The notes under the pieces: model-generated
What the model was told of the DNA's origin: nothing
The model's database searches: none
What the model saw: the letters and a program-made list of their open reading frames with translations, nothing else
Part shown: positions 24,656 to 36,885 of the stretch, piece after piece
How the letters are laid out: every line of letters begins with the position of its first letter
How positions within the stretch are numbered: the stretch's first letter is position 1
Source: Tigriopus japonicus
Taxonomy: Eukaryota > Arthropoda > Copepoda > Harpacticoida > Harpacticidae
DNA: 64,000 nucleotides
Assembly: GCA_010645155.1 (NCBI GenBank)
Contig: CM021313.1
Coordinates: 3,587,466 to 3,651,465, forward strand
Direction of reading: 5' to 3'
Translations under genes and position numbers: made by a program

Positions 24656-25175
24656 CCTGCATTAGATGACATTTCTGTGGCTTGTCCGCTTAACCATTTT
24701 CTCCCATGTTCAAGCTCAGAATTTCAATCGACATTAAACCCACTTGTTTTGCTTATAGAGACAAGCAATGAAGTAGATAATCAACGAAAATATCAGCAGT
24801 TACGAATTTATGGGTGAACTTACGTATCCGGTGTTAGAGTATTCCCGGAACAAGTGCACAATTGCAAAAAATGCTCGTACTGGCTCGAACCAAACTCCGC
24901 CAAGCTCATTTCTTTACAAAGAGTTGACTAGCCAAACTTGATGCATCTCTCACTCAAGTTTTCAAAGTCCATTCTGCCATCTATTTCATGGTTCTTCCAT
25001 CAAAGTGTGGCTGCGTTTTGCTAAACTGACGTCAACGCCTTTCTGTCTGGAAAATGTGCACTTGCCTTGCTTCAGAAAAGGCCTTCTTGAGTGGGTGCAG
25101 TGGCCTCAATTCAGACATCCACTAGACACAGCCTTGATTTGGCGGGAGTGCGAATTCAGACACTGAAGGACAAGC

Positions 25176-27659
25176 ATGGATCCCTCCCGGATTCCTCTTG
25201 GGGTGTTCAATCCCTCATCTAATATTGGTCACATAAGACGTGATAGCAATCCACGGCAACTGAATGTTTCTTTACCTAAAGACATTATTGTGACTCGTCT
25301 AAATCATGGAGATGAACGTCCTGAGCGTCCTCCTTGGGAAGAGATCAAGGCTCATAACAGACGCTTTGAGGAACAACTCAAAGGGGAACGACAGTACAGT
25401 GAGGATGAGGATCTAGACGTGAGTTCCAAGACTGATGGGAAGACTCCAGGGTAGCAAGATGATTGGGATAGTTTTATAATTTTAGTTGAGCCTGGTGGAC
25501 TTGAAGGTCAGGGAGGATGTGGGCTTGAGTGATGAGGACCTTCTGACCATCTCCACCAAAGACCTCAACCGTCTGTTGAAGAAGTTGAACATTGACAAGG
25601 CCAGAGGCAAAGAGCTCAAACGGGAGAGGAGAACACTCAAAAATCGGTGAGACAAGAATTGCTTTTTTAAATCCCAATCTCAAATATCCGCCAACAGGTG
25701 GTGTCACTTGAGGAAATCTAGTCATTCAGCTTGAAATGTTAACTTGTTCACTCTGTTAGGTGTTGTAATTAATAAGGACGGGCAAAAAAGAGTAAACATA
25801 TTTTTGGTAACATTTATTTGCCTTTTTGCACTTTTCGCCTTTATTTGCACGATTTTTTTACGAATTCGGCCTAAAATGAACAAATTGTTGAGAGTTTGCT
25901 ATTTCCTCTTTGAAAATGTTTACTTTTGAAAGATTTTTTTTTTTCAAATTTGAAAACTAAATCTGATTTTAGGGACGGCTCCCAGCGTAGGCTAGCATAG
26001 TATTGATTACTACTACTTCATAATCTAAATTTTGCTCTTCAAGATTGAAAAATAACAAGCAGATGACAAGAAAGGATCTGAAGCTTTTTCTTTCAGAAAT
26101 TTCAGTGTTTTACGAATTTTTTGGTTTTTATTTGAGCTTTTGACCTTTTTCTGCATTTTATTTTACGATTTTGGGCTGATTTTTGCGCAACTTTTGGTAA
26201 CCAAAAGCTTCTTTTTATTTGCACTTTTTGCCTATCCCTAATAATTACTGATGTGTTTCGAGTTGGATTTTTGGCGGAGTTTTGCCATTTAAATTGCCAA
26301 AAACATTGCCAACTATACTTTTCAACACGCAAAAGACCTTATCTACCATAACAAATGGCAGCACTGCCAACTCCAAATCATTAAGTATAACTACTGAAGA
26401 ACACGAAATCCATATAGTTCGAGTGTTGCCAAATTGGGCCCTGTTTATATCATGTCAAAAGGTTTATTACATTCTGCCCTTTTTAACAGAGATAAACTTC
26501 CAAGTCAAAAATGGCAGCACTCCCAGTTCAAAACACATCACTACTGATGTGTTTCGAGTTGGAGTTTTGGCAGTTTTGCCAATTTGGTTCTTAGGGTCAA
26601 AAAGCTGACCCCAACTAAACTTTTCAACAAGCAATAGACCTTATCTGCCTTAAAAATGGCAGCACTGCCAGCCAACACGAAGTCCATTTTTATAACTATC
26701 GATGTAACTCGAAATCGAACTAGTTCGAGTGTTGCCAAATTGGTCCCTGTTTAGGTCTTTTCAAAAAGTTCAATACAACCGGCCCTTTTTAACAGCGATA
26801 AACGTCCAAGTCAAAACTGGCAGCACTCCTGGTTCGAAACACATCGCTACACATCACTAGTTGTAATCGCATAAGAGTGTGACTGCTTTTCTGCAATTGA
26901 ATTTTTTTTAATGTTTTGACTAGTGTTGAACTTAACCAAACAAACACATTTGAATAACTGTAACATGCTTTTCCAAGCAACTGACACAAAAAGATATAGT
27001 TTCATGACTTTCAGTTTCTCAAAACAAAGTGATTTTCTTGTTTGGCTTTATTTTGAAAATCATTTTTAGAACAAGTTTTTGAAAGAGTACAATAGATGGC
27101 GTTGTAAAAAAAATTAGTCGTGGCTGTGGCTCCCCCAAAAGAAATTTAAGGTAGTTCCTTACAATTGATTTAGCCAGAATGTGACTTATTTATCACGCAA
27201 GTTGTCTGTTTTTTGTGACTCGCAATAACCACAGGATCACTGCATTTTTCACGACAAGAGAAAAAAAATAGTGGTGTTCTTCTGAAAATGAGATGTCACT
27301 TCTGTTAGGTAGACTTTCTTCATCTCAACCGAATGCCTGAGTCAATGGGTAGGTCTCAATTTGACTAATAACATCAATACCTTAAATGTTTGATTTGTGC
27401 TTTTAGGGGTTATGCTGCCAATTGTCGAGTCAAGAGAGATGATATGGAGGAGATTCTGAAGACCAAGTTGATCCAGTACACCAAAGATATCAGGGCTCAA
27501 GCAGTTTTACTTCAAAAATCGATATCGATCGAGGAGCAATTGCTTCAGGAAGAGAAAATGCTGGATCTTGAAATTGAACGCATAAAAATGAGCGAGAAGC
27601 TACCAATTATCATTAAAGAAGAACCTGGAATTGTCAAGGAAGAGACCAGAGATGTTTAA
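25176..27659 (+). CDS. maf-S: Small-Maf-like bZIP transcription factor (three exons)
   Basis: Small Mafs are nuclear bZIP proteins that dimerise with CNC-type factors and bind Maf recognition elements. Exons 25176-25418, 25486-25646 and 27407-27659 join in frame to 218 residues. The extended homology region reads SDEDLLTISTKDLNRLLKKL (from about residue 94), followed by the Maf basic region KRERRTLKNRGYAANCRVKR (126-145), with the family-specific Tyr after RG. A 50-residue leucine zipper of modest regularity follows. The first 81 residues are charged, Pro-containing and unlike the short N-termini of vertebrate small Mafs. The C-terminus has two sumoylation-like motifs, IKEE (204-207) and VKEE (211-214). 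There is no acidic/His-rich transactivation domain of large Mafs. The start is the first Met of the open frame; no upstream coding exon was recognised. The family call is strong. The small-Maf rather than large-Maf call rests on length and layout. Confidence 0.9.
25419..25485 (+). other. 67-nt intron of the Maf gene
   Basis: Strong GTGAGT donor and a TTTTAG acceptor, phase 0. Translation through it meets a stop (TAG at 25452), so splicing is required to join the N-terminal segment to the Maf domain. Confidence 0.8.
25773..26240. mobile_element. hAT-like MITE, copy 1
   Basis: The ends are inverted. Left starts TAAGGACGGGCAAAAAAG; the reverse complement of the right end starts TAGGGATAGGCAAAAAGTGC. 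The flanking octamers GTAATTAA and ATAATTAC match at 6 of 8, as expected of an aged 8-bp hAT target duplication. No transposase. The same terminus type is seen at 56582-57235. Confidence 0.65.
26247..26850 (+). repeat. Two-unit tandem duplication, about 296-bp period
   Basis: Unit 1 starts at 26247 and unit 2 at 26543, both with ACTGATGTGTTTCGAGTTGG. Landmarks recur in order: CTTTTCAACA, GACCTTATCT, AATGGCAGCACTGCCA, AGTTCGAGTGTTGCCAAATTGG and CCCTTTTTAACAG.GATAAAC. The units have diverged, so the duplication is old or derives from a tandem element. Confidence 0.75.
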
Positions 27660-28359
27660 GTTGGTTGTTTTCTATTTTATGAGGTGATTTTTTGCTAAGG
27701 TCACTACTCATTTTCAATTGAATTGGCGTTCGAAAAGTAATTTTTATAAAAAATATAAAAGCACTTTTATTTTGTTGCGAGACCCGATTTTCCATTATCA
27801 TTAAAACTCGCTACAGCTTCAATATTCGCAAACTAGATGAAATGAACATAATTGAGGCCTTTTAATAGAGCGAAAAGATATATTTGGTAAATACAGCGCT
27901 GATTTTAAAAACTAAATCAAAAACAAAAAGATGTTAGTGGTGAAGCTACGCACACCAGTTAAGAGGTTTGGTGAATAAACGCAATTCTTAGCGATTTCAA
28001 TGAATCTCATTCAAAAACATCTAGAAGAAATCAATCTTCAGGAAAAGTTGATAAAATGATTGGTTTAGGCTATCGAATGCTCAAAGTAACAAATATAATA
28101 AAGGTTCTTTTTTTACTTCAGTTTCCATAGAAAATGCCAAAAGAAAGTTATGCATGTTAATGAACACAAAAAGTTTTTTAAATACCCTTGTCTACATGCG
28201 AGAAAAAGTAACCTGTGTATCCCTAAGATGTTTTAACAAACTGTCAATAACAATTAAGAAACGCTCAAATGGCCAGGTTTTATATCACATCCAATTAGTG
28301 ATGCGAACAAATAATAAGTGTCCCCGGTTTTACCCAGATATTATGTCTGTGTTGCAGTT

Positions 28360-28435
28360 TTTGGCCCAAAAACTAAGCAAGGGCAAATATGGCAACACTT
28401 GGCCAAAAAGCATTATTTGGTCGCATCAGTACATC
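28360..28435 (+). repeat. Dispersed repeat, copy 2 (TGGCCCAAA...CAAATATGG)
   Basis: Ordered similarity with 23945-24015 (see that entry). It accounts for part of an otherwise tempting 120-codon open frame at 28154-28516. Confidence 0.4.
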
Positions 28436-29280
28436 CAATTTTCATACTTGTTTACGTTGGACCCTTATAGGAGTTTAGAGAGGCCATTGTTGTCATTTTG
28501 TCTGCCTTGTTTGTAGCTGATATTGCCCAAAGTTGCCCATAAGTTGCGTGAAAAGGCAAATATTTCCGAAGAATATCGTGAAATACTTGCCCAAACAAGT
28601 GGAAGATCATAGTACAAATGAAAGTGCGCAAGGCTTATTTTAATGCCAAATTTTATAATTGCGTGAACTAATGCCTGTGAATCAAATTATCATCTTCATT
28701 GAGCACTTTGGTACAATTTGGGAGAAGCAAACCATAGGCAAGAGGTCACATGCCGCAAACTAAAAGGTTTTCAAAAATTTCCCTCTTACGAATACGTGTG
28801 TTTGGGCAAGTTTCAACTAGTCGCTGATGATAAACGGCCCTTGCTGCCCACAATTAAATTTCACGACCGGCCTGCTCTAGCATTTCCACTCTATAGACCT
28901 CTATGGTTGGGCCAGGCAAGGGCGACTTAACGAAAAAGATGTTACAGACTGATCAGTTACAGGCTTGTTACAGCCATATAAATTCAACGAAACAACTTCT
29001 TCGATTAAATAACCTCTAGATTTAGTCCCTCTAGATTTAGTCCAATGACAGGAACAATGAGAGCTGAGTCAGCTGATATGTGGGCGACTCACTGGGCTTT
29101 TATGTTACTTTTGTCTGATTTGTTGCACCCCAACAAAATGCTGATCTTTAAAAGGTGTGATTGTAATGCCCTTGAGCCCCCTTTCGGTCTTTCTATACTT
29201 GGACGGGTTATGTTGTTTTTGTATTTAGTCTTGGGAAATACTTATGGTCTGTAGGTTAGATTAGGCTGTTTTTTAATGTT

Positions 29281-29677
29281 GGTTGCGTTGCAGATTTTTA
29301 TACTACCGCTGCAAGGAATGTGATTCCATGCAAAAATAAATCATAAATGAAAAAACTCAAACAATTAATGTTTAAACGAAATTGGTTCTACCAACGAATT
29401 ACTGTTGGCAGATCTATGCAACCCTTGAATAGTGTGTTGATCAGGAATAGTATTCAAAAAAATTGTCCAATCTTGCCTTAAATGCTGTTAGAGGATCAGC
29501 TCCTACATATTTCCGACGAAGATTAATGGGCAACAAGTTTAACAATGAAGGAGCCCGATAAAGAAGAGAGGAGGACTTCATTGGGTAATGGTGACGATGT
29601 GAGGTCCAGTCGAAAGAACAACGAAGCAGCGTTGCCAGGTATTTCCAAATCAATAATTTCAAATTGTAAAATGGCAA
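29281..29677 (-). mobile_element. LINE (non-LTR retrotransposon) 3' end: ORF2 C-terminus plus 3' UTR
   Basis: The - strand frame (29441-29677) has the typical end of a LINE ORF2/RT protein: SSSLLYRAPSLLNLLPINLR followed by DPLTAFKARLDNFF and a stop. The preceding TSHRHHYP segment recurs in a + strand fragment near 30,016. The 3' UTR runs to 29281 and ends in a tail (CATGGAATC.CATTCCTTG.AGCGGTAGTA) that is also the tail of the SINE copies. The body of the element is absent, as expected of 5' truncation. Confidence 0.75.
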
Positions 29678-30015
29678 ATACCATGGATAACACTTCTTCT
29701 CATCTAAAACATGTTCTACTTTGAAAACAGAAACAAAACATCTATAGCTATAGCCCTAACAAATATCTTGATTAACACATTCTGAATTTCCAGATTCCAG
29801 ATTATTAGTGAGTATTCTAATCTCACATTCATTCTTACGAGTAAATTTAGAACGTCTGAATTGCTTTAAATCATTACTTTTGGTTGCCAAATTTCTTAGC
29901 TCAAGCACCCATCATGGCATACCTAAATTTGTTTCTGTCAAACCAAATCTGGCCTTTTTCTTGATGTTTTTTGGCATCAAGCAACTCTGGCAACTCTAGT
30001 TCGCTCTTTCGTAAG

Positions 30016-30055
30016 GACCTCACATCGTCACCATTACCCTTCATTGTTCAAACTA
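30016..30055 (+). mobile_element. Inverted LINE fragment
   Basis: The reverse complement of 29573-29612 (GGTAATGGTGACGATGTGAG) is present here, so a second small piece of the same LINE lies in opposite orientation 400 bp away. Confidence 0.6.
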
Positions 30056-30104
30056 GCCTCGATTACAGTTCTATATACACAGAAATTTCACTCCCAAATA
30101 GTTT

Positions 30105-30584
30105 GTGATTCAACAAGCTTGCACTGTGTGTGCTATGGGATTGGACATTGAGCACAACTAGTTACGTGACTCAAAACTGGAATTTGCGATTTCAGGGAGT
30201 CAGTGGCGAAATTGCTCTCTCAACTGCTATACCCGAACAAGACCAATGCATAAAGTATCTGGTCACCTGGCACCCTTGCTGCTAGACTGCTGAAATGAGT
30301 TCAAAACAAATCTCCACGGACTTAACTGGAGTGACATTTCTGTCTATATAGAACTGTAGCCTCGATTCCCTTGGATTTGGAGGTGCTCTCAGAACGCACG
30401 TAAAACCTCTACGATCGCTACAACTGATCTCAAAGCCTGGGTTAGGACAGAGCAACCCATGAACGCTCTTGAAGACATGCAGTATTTTCCGGGCCCTGTT
30501 AATAAGTATTCTTTTAAAGACAAGTGATCCAAATCCAGAAAAGCGAGTAGTGGGTAGTATGGGTGTGTATATTTGGCATGTCAA
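30105..30584 (-). mobile_element. LINE ORF2 C-terminal fragment
   Basis: The - strand translates to LINE-like sequence: KILHVFKSVHGL, then NPGFEISCSDRRG and C-terminal material. This segment normally precedes the RAP.LLNLLP block seen at 29441-29677. The nucleotide sequence of about 30105-30350 recurs at 49110-49375 and partly at 39395-39472, so it is a multi-copy element. The frame is broken downstream of 30282. Confidence 0.65.
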
Positions 30585-31065
30585 AATCGTTTCATTTCCT
30601 CAATGATTCAGTATTGTATCCATCATATTTCTTCATTCCAGTTTGTCCCAGTGTCTCTTCGTTAATAAATAATTGGAAAGTGGAGATGAAGCGGATTCTA
30701 TTGATCTAGTTTCATCACCATCAGAACCACAAGCAGGTTCATTTATCTCAATTTCGCCGATACCGTTACATTGGAAACAAGGACCTGGAGAGAAGTTGTT
30801 AGATCGCGTTAAAGTTAAATAGTTTTAAGAAAGGGATTCTCAACAGATATTTGATCGTTATCAAAAATGTAAGGAAACAAGATTAGGAGAATAAATCAGG
30901 GTTTCAACGGTCTATTTTCGTGAAAAGCTTATTCGTAAACGTACAAGTGGCATGAACTAAAGAAGGGACATTTATTAATTTGATTAATTTGAGTACTCAA
31001 TCCAAATTAGACCTAATTTTAAAAAATATTGCTCATCATCAAAGAGTGACCCATTGGGGAGATAA

Positions 31066-32710
31066 TGGGTCGCATGTTAACGCATCTAATTCGTGGTGTT
31101 TAGTATACTATAATTGCGCTTGAGTATACTCTAATCTCAGTTTGGTCGTAACATGCTGAATAATTGAACAAACCTCAAGATAAGTATACTCTTCCGGCAG
31201 AGATATTTTTAAGTATACTCTAGGGGCACGAGTGCACCTTTGTGTTGCACTCGCGCTCTTTAGATTAGAGGTTGTGACTCAGTGCGCCCATTTCAGCGAG
31301 GGTGAAATAAGCCTAAGTTACCCATATCTGCTACATTCTGCGTTGAGAAAAGCTGTCTGACCATAAAAAAACTGTTTGTGTAGAAACACTGGGCCTGTGT
31401 TGTTAATCCGAACTTAAACAGTTAAACTTCAAGCCCAATTCACAAGTGCCAAATTCGGACTCGTTCAAAATCGAACTGAAAGTCGATTTCTCAAAGATTT
31501 TCAAGTCTAACTGAATCCAATTCAACTTGAAGCGGGAACTCTTGAAGAAAACGACGAGAGGAACGATTTGATCATCTTCCAACGTGCTCGAAAACATCAA
31601 AAAGTGCGTCAATCAGACAAATGAATGTGCCTTCCTTCAACAGCTTTCACCCCCGGATACAACGAACGAATGGATGGGTATGGAATCAATAGAAAATTGT
31701 GAATAAAAGGATACCATCGACTCCGCTTGCAAATCCATCCCTCATCACTCAATGGCCACACCTACCAATGGACTGGTCCACGGATCAACCAACTACGCAA
31801 AAGCATAAAGGAAAAAAGAAAACTTCAACGGGAATAATAAGCTGCGCTCATGGAAGGCCCTGCCAAAATTGCCCATCTTCAACCCAAGAACCCACAACGC
31901 TTCCATGTTATCAAGAACGTCATTTCAGTCCATGTGTTTGAGACACTGTACCTATTTTCGTTATGAAATTGATGCCAAAAAATCGGATTGACAAGCCGTT
32001 TCACGGAAAAAAGGATTTGGTCTAAACATTCTCAAGAGTTCATGGAAGCATAACTACTAGTAGAACGACCAAACTGATTGGATCGTGTCCCGGACTTTCT
32101 TTACAATTATCACTTTTAATTCAAAAGATGCTCCAGTATGTTCATTTACTGTATGTTAATCTCCTAACGAGTAATTAAGATGCAAGTTTTAGCCACGGAA
32201 ACTAAAAAAGATATTGAAAGAATAAATGGTGCTGTTTCAATAACATATTCCTTTAATTCTGAAAGCTCCGAGGACATCTTGTTTTTTTTCGGAACCTCTG
32301 GAGACCTATTTTCTTATGACATACTATGTTTAGTGTATTTGAGCCACAAATGACAAATTGTTGTCTTCAATTTTGAAAACTAGGAAAGAACTAGGTCCAC
32401 CATTTATGTTTTATTATTATCAATAATTGCAAATACTGTACCAATGAAATTCAGCTCGGCTTTGAAATATCTGTCACAGAAACCCTCCTTGTCCCCGTTT
32501 TGGCATAAAAAAACGTATCAAATCTATCTTTGGTCTCGCAAAGCTATCCTCTACTTTGAAATTACATGGACAAATTGTATGAGTACACAACAATTGCTAT
32601 ACTCATCGGTTTGTTTCACGTTAAGTATACTTGAGGTCAGCTATGTAGTAAGACCAGAATTGAGTATACTATAAAACAAATCGATCTTATGTGCGTTAAC
32701 ATGCGACCCA
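31066..32710. mobile_element. Long-TIR element with AGTATACT palindromes
   Basis: The ends are inverted copies starting TGGGTCGCATGTTAACGCA, and similarity extends inward about 130 bp with gaps. The eight-base palindrome AGTATACT occurs six times inside the terminal regions (31102, 31123, 31193, 31212, 32624, 32663). No transposase is visible; the internal open frames (for example 31699-31941) look random. It is probably a non-autonomous DNA transposon with subterminal protein-binding sites. Confidence 0.6.
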
Positions 32711-34292
32711 AAATATCGAATAAGTGTTGATTGTATTCATCACATTAAAACGTCATTAATTTAAAAGAAACTATATTTCCTGTAAGATTCAAAAATCCAG
32801 AACTGACAAAAAAATGAACTGCCGGTAAAAAATGAAAACTGGAGATAAAGAAGTTAACAAATTATACTTGTTTTTAGGATTAACAACTCAAATACTCGCC
32901 ATGGTGCAAAATAGGTGTGGTTTAAAAGAAATGAAAATGGAAAAATATATTCGGTTTTTTGGATCAACATAAAAACAGTTTCTGGCCATCCAACATCCAA
33001 CAATTTTTGTTAATTTTTTTCGTGTTAATTTGCTTTCATTTTTAAAAATAATCCTCTCTGTGCCAGTAACGCTCCACACTTAAAAAGATCCAAACAGAAT
33101 GAAGTAACATCATGCGATTGTCATAACAAAACCTAGATGGCGTACTTTAAGAGTGCACTCTTTTTAATAGTACTCTATGTAATAGCACAAATTCGCTTAC
33201 CATTGGTCTCCAATGAGGAGACCATTGTGCTCCATTGAGAGATAACGAAGATTATTGTAATGGCCAATGTTGCTTTTGAGGTCATGATGTTTGAAATTTG
33301 TTTTAGATCTTGAAAATATTTGGTTAAAAAGATAATAAGAGATGTAAGACGATGGTGGCTTGCAAATAAACTGAATGATTTTTAAATACAAAAAAATGAG
33401 TTGGTGAGCATTCGTTAATTTATTACTAGTTTTATAATTGGTTGTAAAACCAGTCACGTTTGAATTTACAAACCACATTCAACTGGAATAGTTATTTTTC
33501 CAATTAGGTTTAATTGGTATTTTGAATTTGAATTGCACTTGTATTATCTGATGCACTCAAAAATTATAACTTGAAGGCTTTTTAGACCAAACGATTTCGG
33601 CAATTTTTTTTTGGCAAGATTCCTGCACTACGGAAATGAATTAAGATATTTTACCAAGACATACGAACAGGGTTTTAGCCATTCCTCGAAAAAAGGAACG
33701 AATTACTTTTCCTATTCCTTCATTCAACATGAGGAATTCGTTACTCCTGCATTCCTTTTTGTGGAAAGGAACGTCAAATGAAATTACATGTTACTCTTTT
33801 GATATGTAGGTATTCATTTTAGGAGTGATCAGATGTGCTATTTTAAACATGCCATGAACAAGTTAAAAAGACAATAATCTCCACCATCATGTATTCTTTT
33901 GTTGTTCAGTTTTGACTTTATTTAAAGTTTTAATTTAAGGTTTCTGATCATTGAAGGTGGGATTTGAAATTCTATCATCATTTTAAAAAATGCCAGTAAA
34001 TAAGAATTTCACAGGTTACCCATTACAAGGCACAAATATTTGTCAATAAAAATATTCTGTAAAACCTTGTGGTTTCATAATTAACACGCTAACACTTTAA
34101 ATTCCCCGATTATCATTCATACTTTTTTATTTGTCCTAATTTTCTTACAATCCTTACCATAGCCTGCATTTTGGCTTAAGTAGGTAAAAACAGAAAAGAT
34201 TTGTTTATTAAGGACACATTTAGTTTGAAAATCATAGCTGAATTGTAGAAAAAGTGCAAGTCTTAAGAATTCCAACGAACCACAGAACCAAA

Positions 34293-34357
34293 GGGAGGAG
34301 ACGTGTTTAGCACCGTTTCCTACAGTGAGGGAGGTCCTAGGTTCGATTCTCCTCCCG
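34293..34357 (+). other. tRNA-like unit (degenerate tRNA or SINE head)
   Basis: A 7-bp acceptor-like stem (GGGAGGA with TCCTCCC) closes a unit containing a B-box match (GGTTCGATTCT) and a weak A-box-like TGTTTAGCACC. The span is only about 65 nt and the T-stem pairs poorly, so a functional tRNA is unlikely. A relic or Pol III-derived repeat head is more plausible. Confidence 0.35.
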
Positions 34358-36335
34358 ACTTGTCTCAAGGGAACATTAAGACGTTAATCCACACCCACAG
34401 ACAGAGAACCATTCTAATTCCGGACTTGATATCGCCTTTGGAAATATTTGGACGATGTGATGGCTGGCTTTGCTGGCCGGGCAAGGCTCAATCCTCCGAC
34501 CCTAGCACCCAACAATCCAAAAAAATGCTGATGCCTAGTTATCTAAAATTGCTCGGAAAAAGTTAGCTTACAAAAAGTAAAACGAATACCTTTTTGGTCC
34601 AAATTGAAACAATCCTATGGTATTACCAGTAAAAAAAATAATGTGAGATGGCAAAACAAAGCAAGGTAATGTTGGGGTCAATAACAGATTGGATTGCCAA
34701 TTGAACCAATTTAACGGCTGATTGGAGAAATTGAGATGGGATTGGGTTACTTCAATCTACTACTTCCAAACACGGCCTTGCCACAATAAAAACAGTGTTT
34801 GAATTGGAACAATATTGCTAGGATTGAAATAACCCAAGCAAGACCAAACTACTTGCTTGATCCTGAATTGAATTAAGCTAGAAGGTTAGTCAATCCATCA
34901 ATGTGTTTTCCACGTCTAGGTTTGTATATGGTTCAACATTGCTTTTATTGGCAAGCCTTACCAAGTTGTATTTTACAGGTCTAGCGGGAAAATTTTTTTG
35001 CAGCCGGACTTGAAACTTTGTGACGGCCAAGAAAACGGGCTGTTTCTAAACACAAGAATCTAGTTGAATTCGCCCAAATAAAAAAGGTGACCAGATTCAG
35101 CCTTAAAATGCTCAATTTTTGCACTTTTCAAGATTTTGGTGAAATCTAGTTTCATTTTTTTCAGCCTTTTTAGTTGGCAAGAAAAAACAACTGCATGATG
35201 GTTTTTTGTCGTACTGTTGGTGAAATTTAGACCTTATTAATATAAGATTTAATGTCTCGACTCTTGGGTGGGCTTTGGTCGCATTTGGCAACTTTTAGAA
35301 ATTTTATTCAAAATTAGCAACTCCTCGGTTTTTTCGCAACCAACAGCAACTTTTGGCATTTTTCTGCTTCGGTCACTGAAATTCTGCGGGATTTAGCCCG
35401 AAATACAAACTTCGCACATATTTTGTGAGGATTTTTTCAAAGCATTCATGTTTTTGTTCAAATTTTAGAAAGACATGTGCAAAGCAAAACTACGTTCTTA
35501 AGGAAGCCAAAGGTGAAAGGAAAGACAAACTTAACGCTGTGAAAAATTGTGTTAAAATAAAGGCCAAAAAAGAGCAACCTTATCCGAGCTCTAGTCATTG
35601 GTTTGTTGTCAATCATAGTGCGTAAAATCTTTGCTTTATATTGATGGCGCCCCTGTCTCAGGTTTCTCAAAAAATAGGGGTACTTTTGAATACTCTATAT
35701 GTAGAGTAATCAGTAAAGTAAAGTATCATCAGTAAAGACCCTGCGTCGCCAGAACCATCTTACGTTGATTTCCAGTATGGTTGCCAGGGTGAGATATACA
35801 ATGCTAGTATTTTGAAAAATCTTAAGTCCTTTTCCTTGACGATTATCTTCTTTTGAGTGGCATCATTTAGCTTAAATGGTACCCATTTTTTGAGAAGTGA
35901 TCCTTTTCGAAAAACTGATAGCCAACGAAGAAGCAGAGTTGATATGTGGCCTAATAGTGGCATCAAAAATCATGTCCTGACAACCATGTTGGAAATCAGT
36001 GCAAGATGGGTCTGGCAAAGCAAGGTCTACGCTGATATTTATCTCGGTTCATTGAACGTATTTTTCAAACAAGAGACAAACGAACAGCTTTGCGTGAATA
36101 AACAGTCACAATGTAGAGTAATTTTAGGATTTTGAGTCGTTACTACAATGACACATAAAATGCAATGGCATTTGTAAAATTACGGTACTTTCGTTACTCT
36201 TAATTTCCAACCCTGCCCTCCCATGTAAAGTGGATACTCGCCTCGAACGGCGCCAAAAACAAAAAACAAAAACACTAAAGGTTCTATTTGGAGTTCCACC
36301 ATCAACATTTTGGGCACTTAAGTTTTTCCCAAAAA

Positions 36336-36457
36336 GATGAATGACCAACCGTTGCAATCTTCATAAATATGTGTATTGTGTGAACTGCGAGCTGTTGCTG
36401 CATGAAATCGGCTAGATGGCGCGCTTTATGACCGTACTCTGTTATTATAGTGCTCTA
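36336..36457. mobile_element. MITE end, solo copy of the 57391-57847 family
   Basis: It matches the right arm at about 57728-57847 in the same orientation: GATGAATGACCA, CTTC.AAATATGTGTAT, GCGAGCTGTTGC.GCATGAAAT, CTAGATGGCGC and ATGA.CGTACTCT. The partner arm was not recognised nearby. Confidence 0.6.
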
Positions 36458-36705
36458 GTTTGGTCTAAGTTTAAGTTTTGATTCTGATGTGATTTTAATT
36501 TTTAACACCTAAAAAATAAAGAAGAATATGAATTAGGAGCTGGAATGGAGTGATGGAAACTAAAAAATCTCTCATTTTTTGTCAGTATCAATGACGCTAA
36601 GAACCTTATCTTGGACCGATCACGCAGCCTCAAAGCAGAATGGGTCCCTCTTAATACAACCAAAACTACATTGCATTGTATGAAATGTGTTGGATAAATG
36701 TATTC

Positions 36706-36885
36706 TTTTTTTTTTGATTTTTTTTGGTAACGGATTTACTACTACCGCTACAAGGAATGCAATTCCCTTTTGACAAGGATTTCTCCCGATAGCTTCAATC
36801 CGATCCCCAACAGGATTCGAACCTACGCCGTCTCGGGAAGCACTTACACTCGGCTCTTATAAGAACGCATTAGTACGCGCGGCCA
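36706..36885 (-). mobile_element. tRNA-derived SINE, near-complete copy
   Basis: Reading the - strand: GGCCGCGCGTACTAATGCG (A-box side), then GAGCCGAGTGTAAGTGCTTCC, then AGGTTCGAATCC (B box), a short body, then the tail GGAATTGCATTCCTTGTAGCGG and an A-rich end (poly-T on +). It aligns end to end with 51941-52130, which establishes it as a family. Confidence 0.8.

Larger units (their letters stand above)
17906..25175. other. Gene-poor region between calcineurin A and Maf
   Basis: No gene is supported here. The stretch holds an AATTAC-rich MITE-like copy (18419-18720), a dispersed repeat (18765-18865), a GC-richer patch open on both strands (about 18950-19375), a 54-bp direct repeat pair and a dispersed repeat near 24535. 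Material from about 24,900 may be promoter or 5' UTR of the Maf gene, but no core promoter is evident. Confidence 0.6.
25647..27406 (+). other. Maf intron 2, interrupting the basic region
   Basis: The intron splits the first Arg codon of the RGYAANC motif. It contains a hAT-like MITE (25773-26240) directly followed by a two-unit tandem duplication (26247-26850), and a TAGATGGCG motif at 27093-27101. Confidence 0.85.

Noticed and set aside
28154..28516. 120-codon open frame on + downstream of Maf
   Set aside because: Part of it is explained by a dispersed repeat shared with 23945-24015, and there is no domain or conserved pattern.
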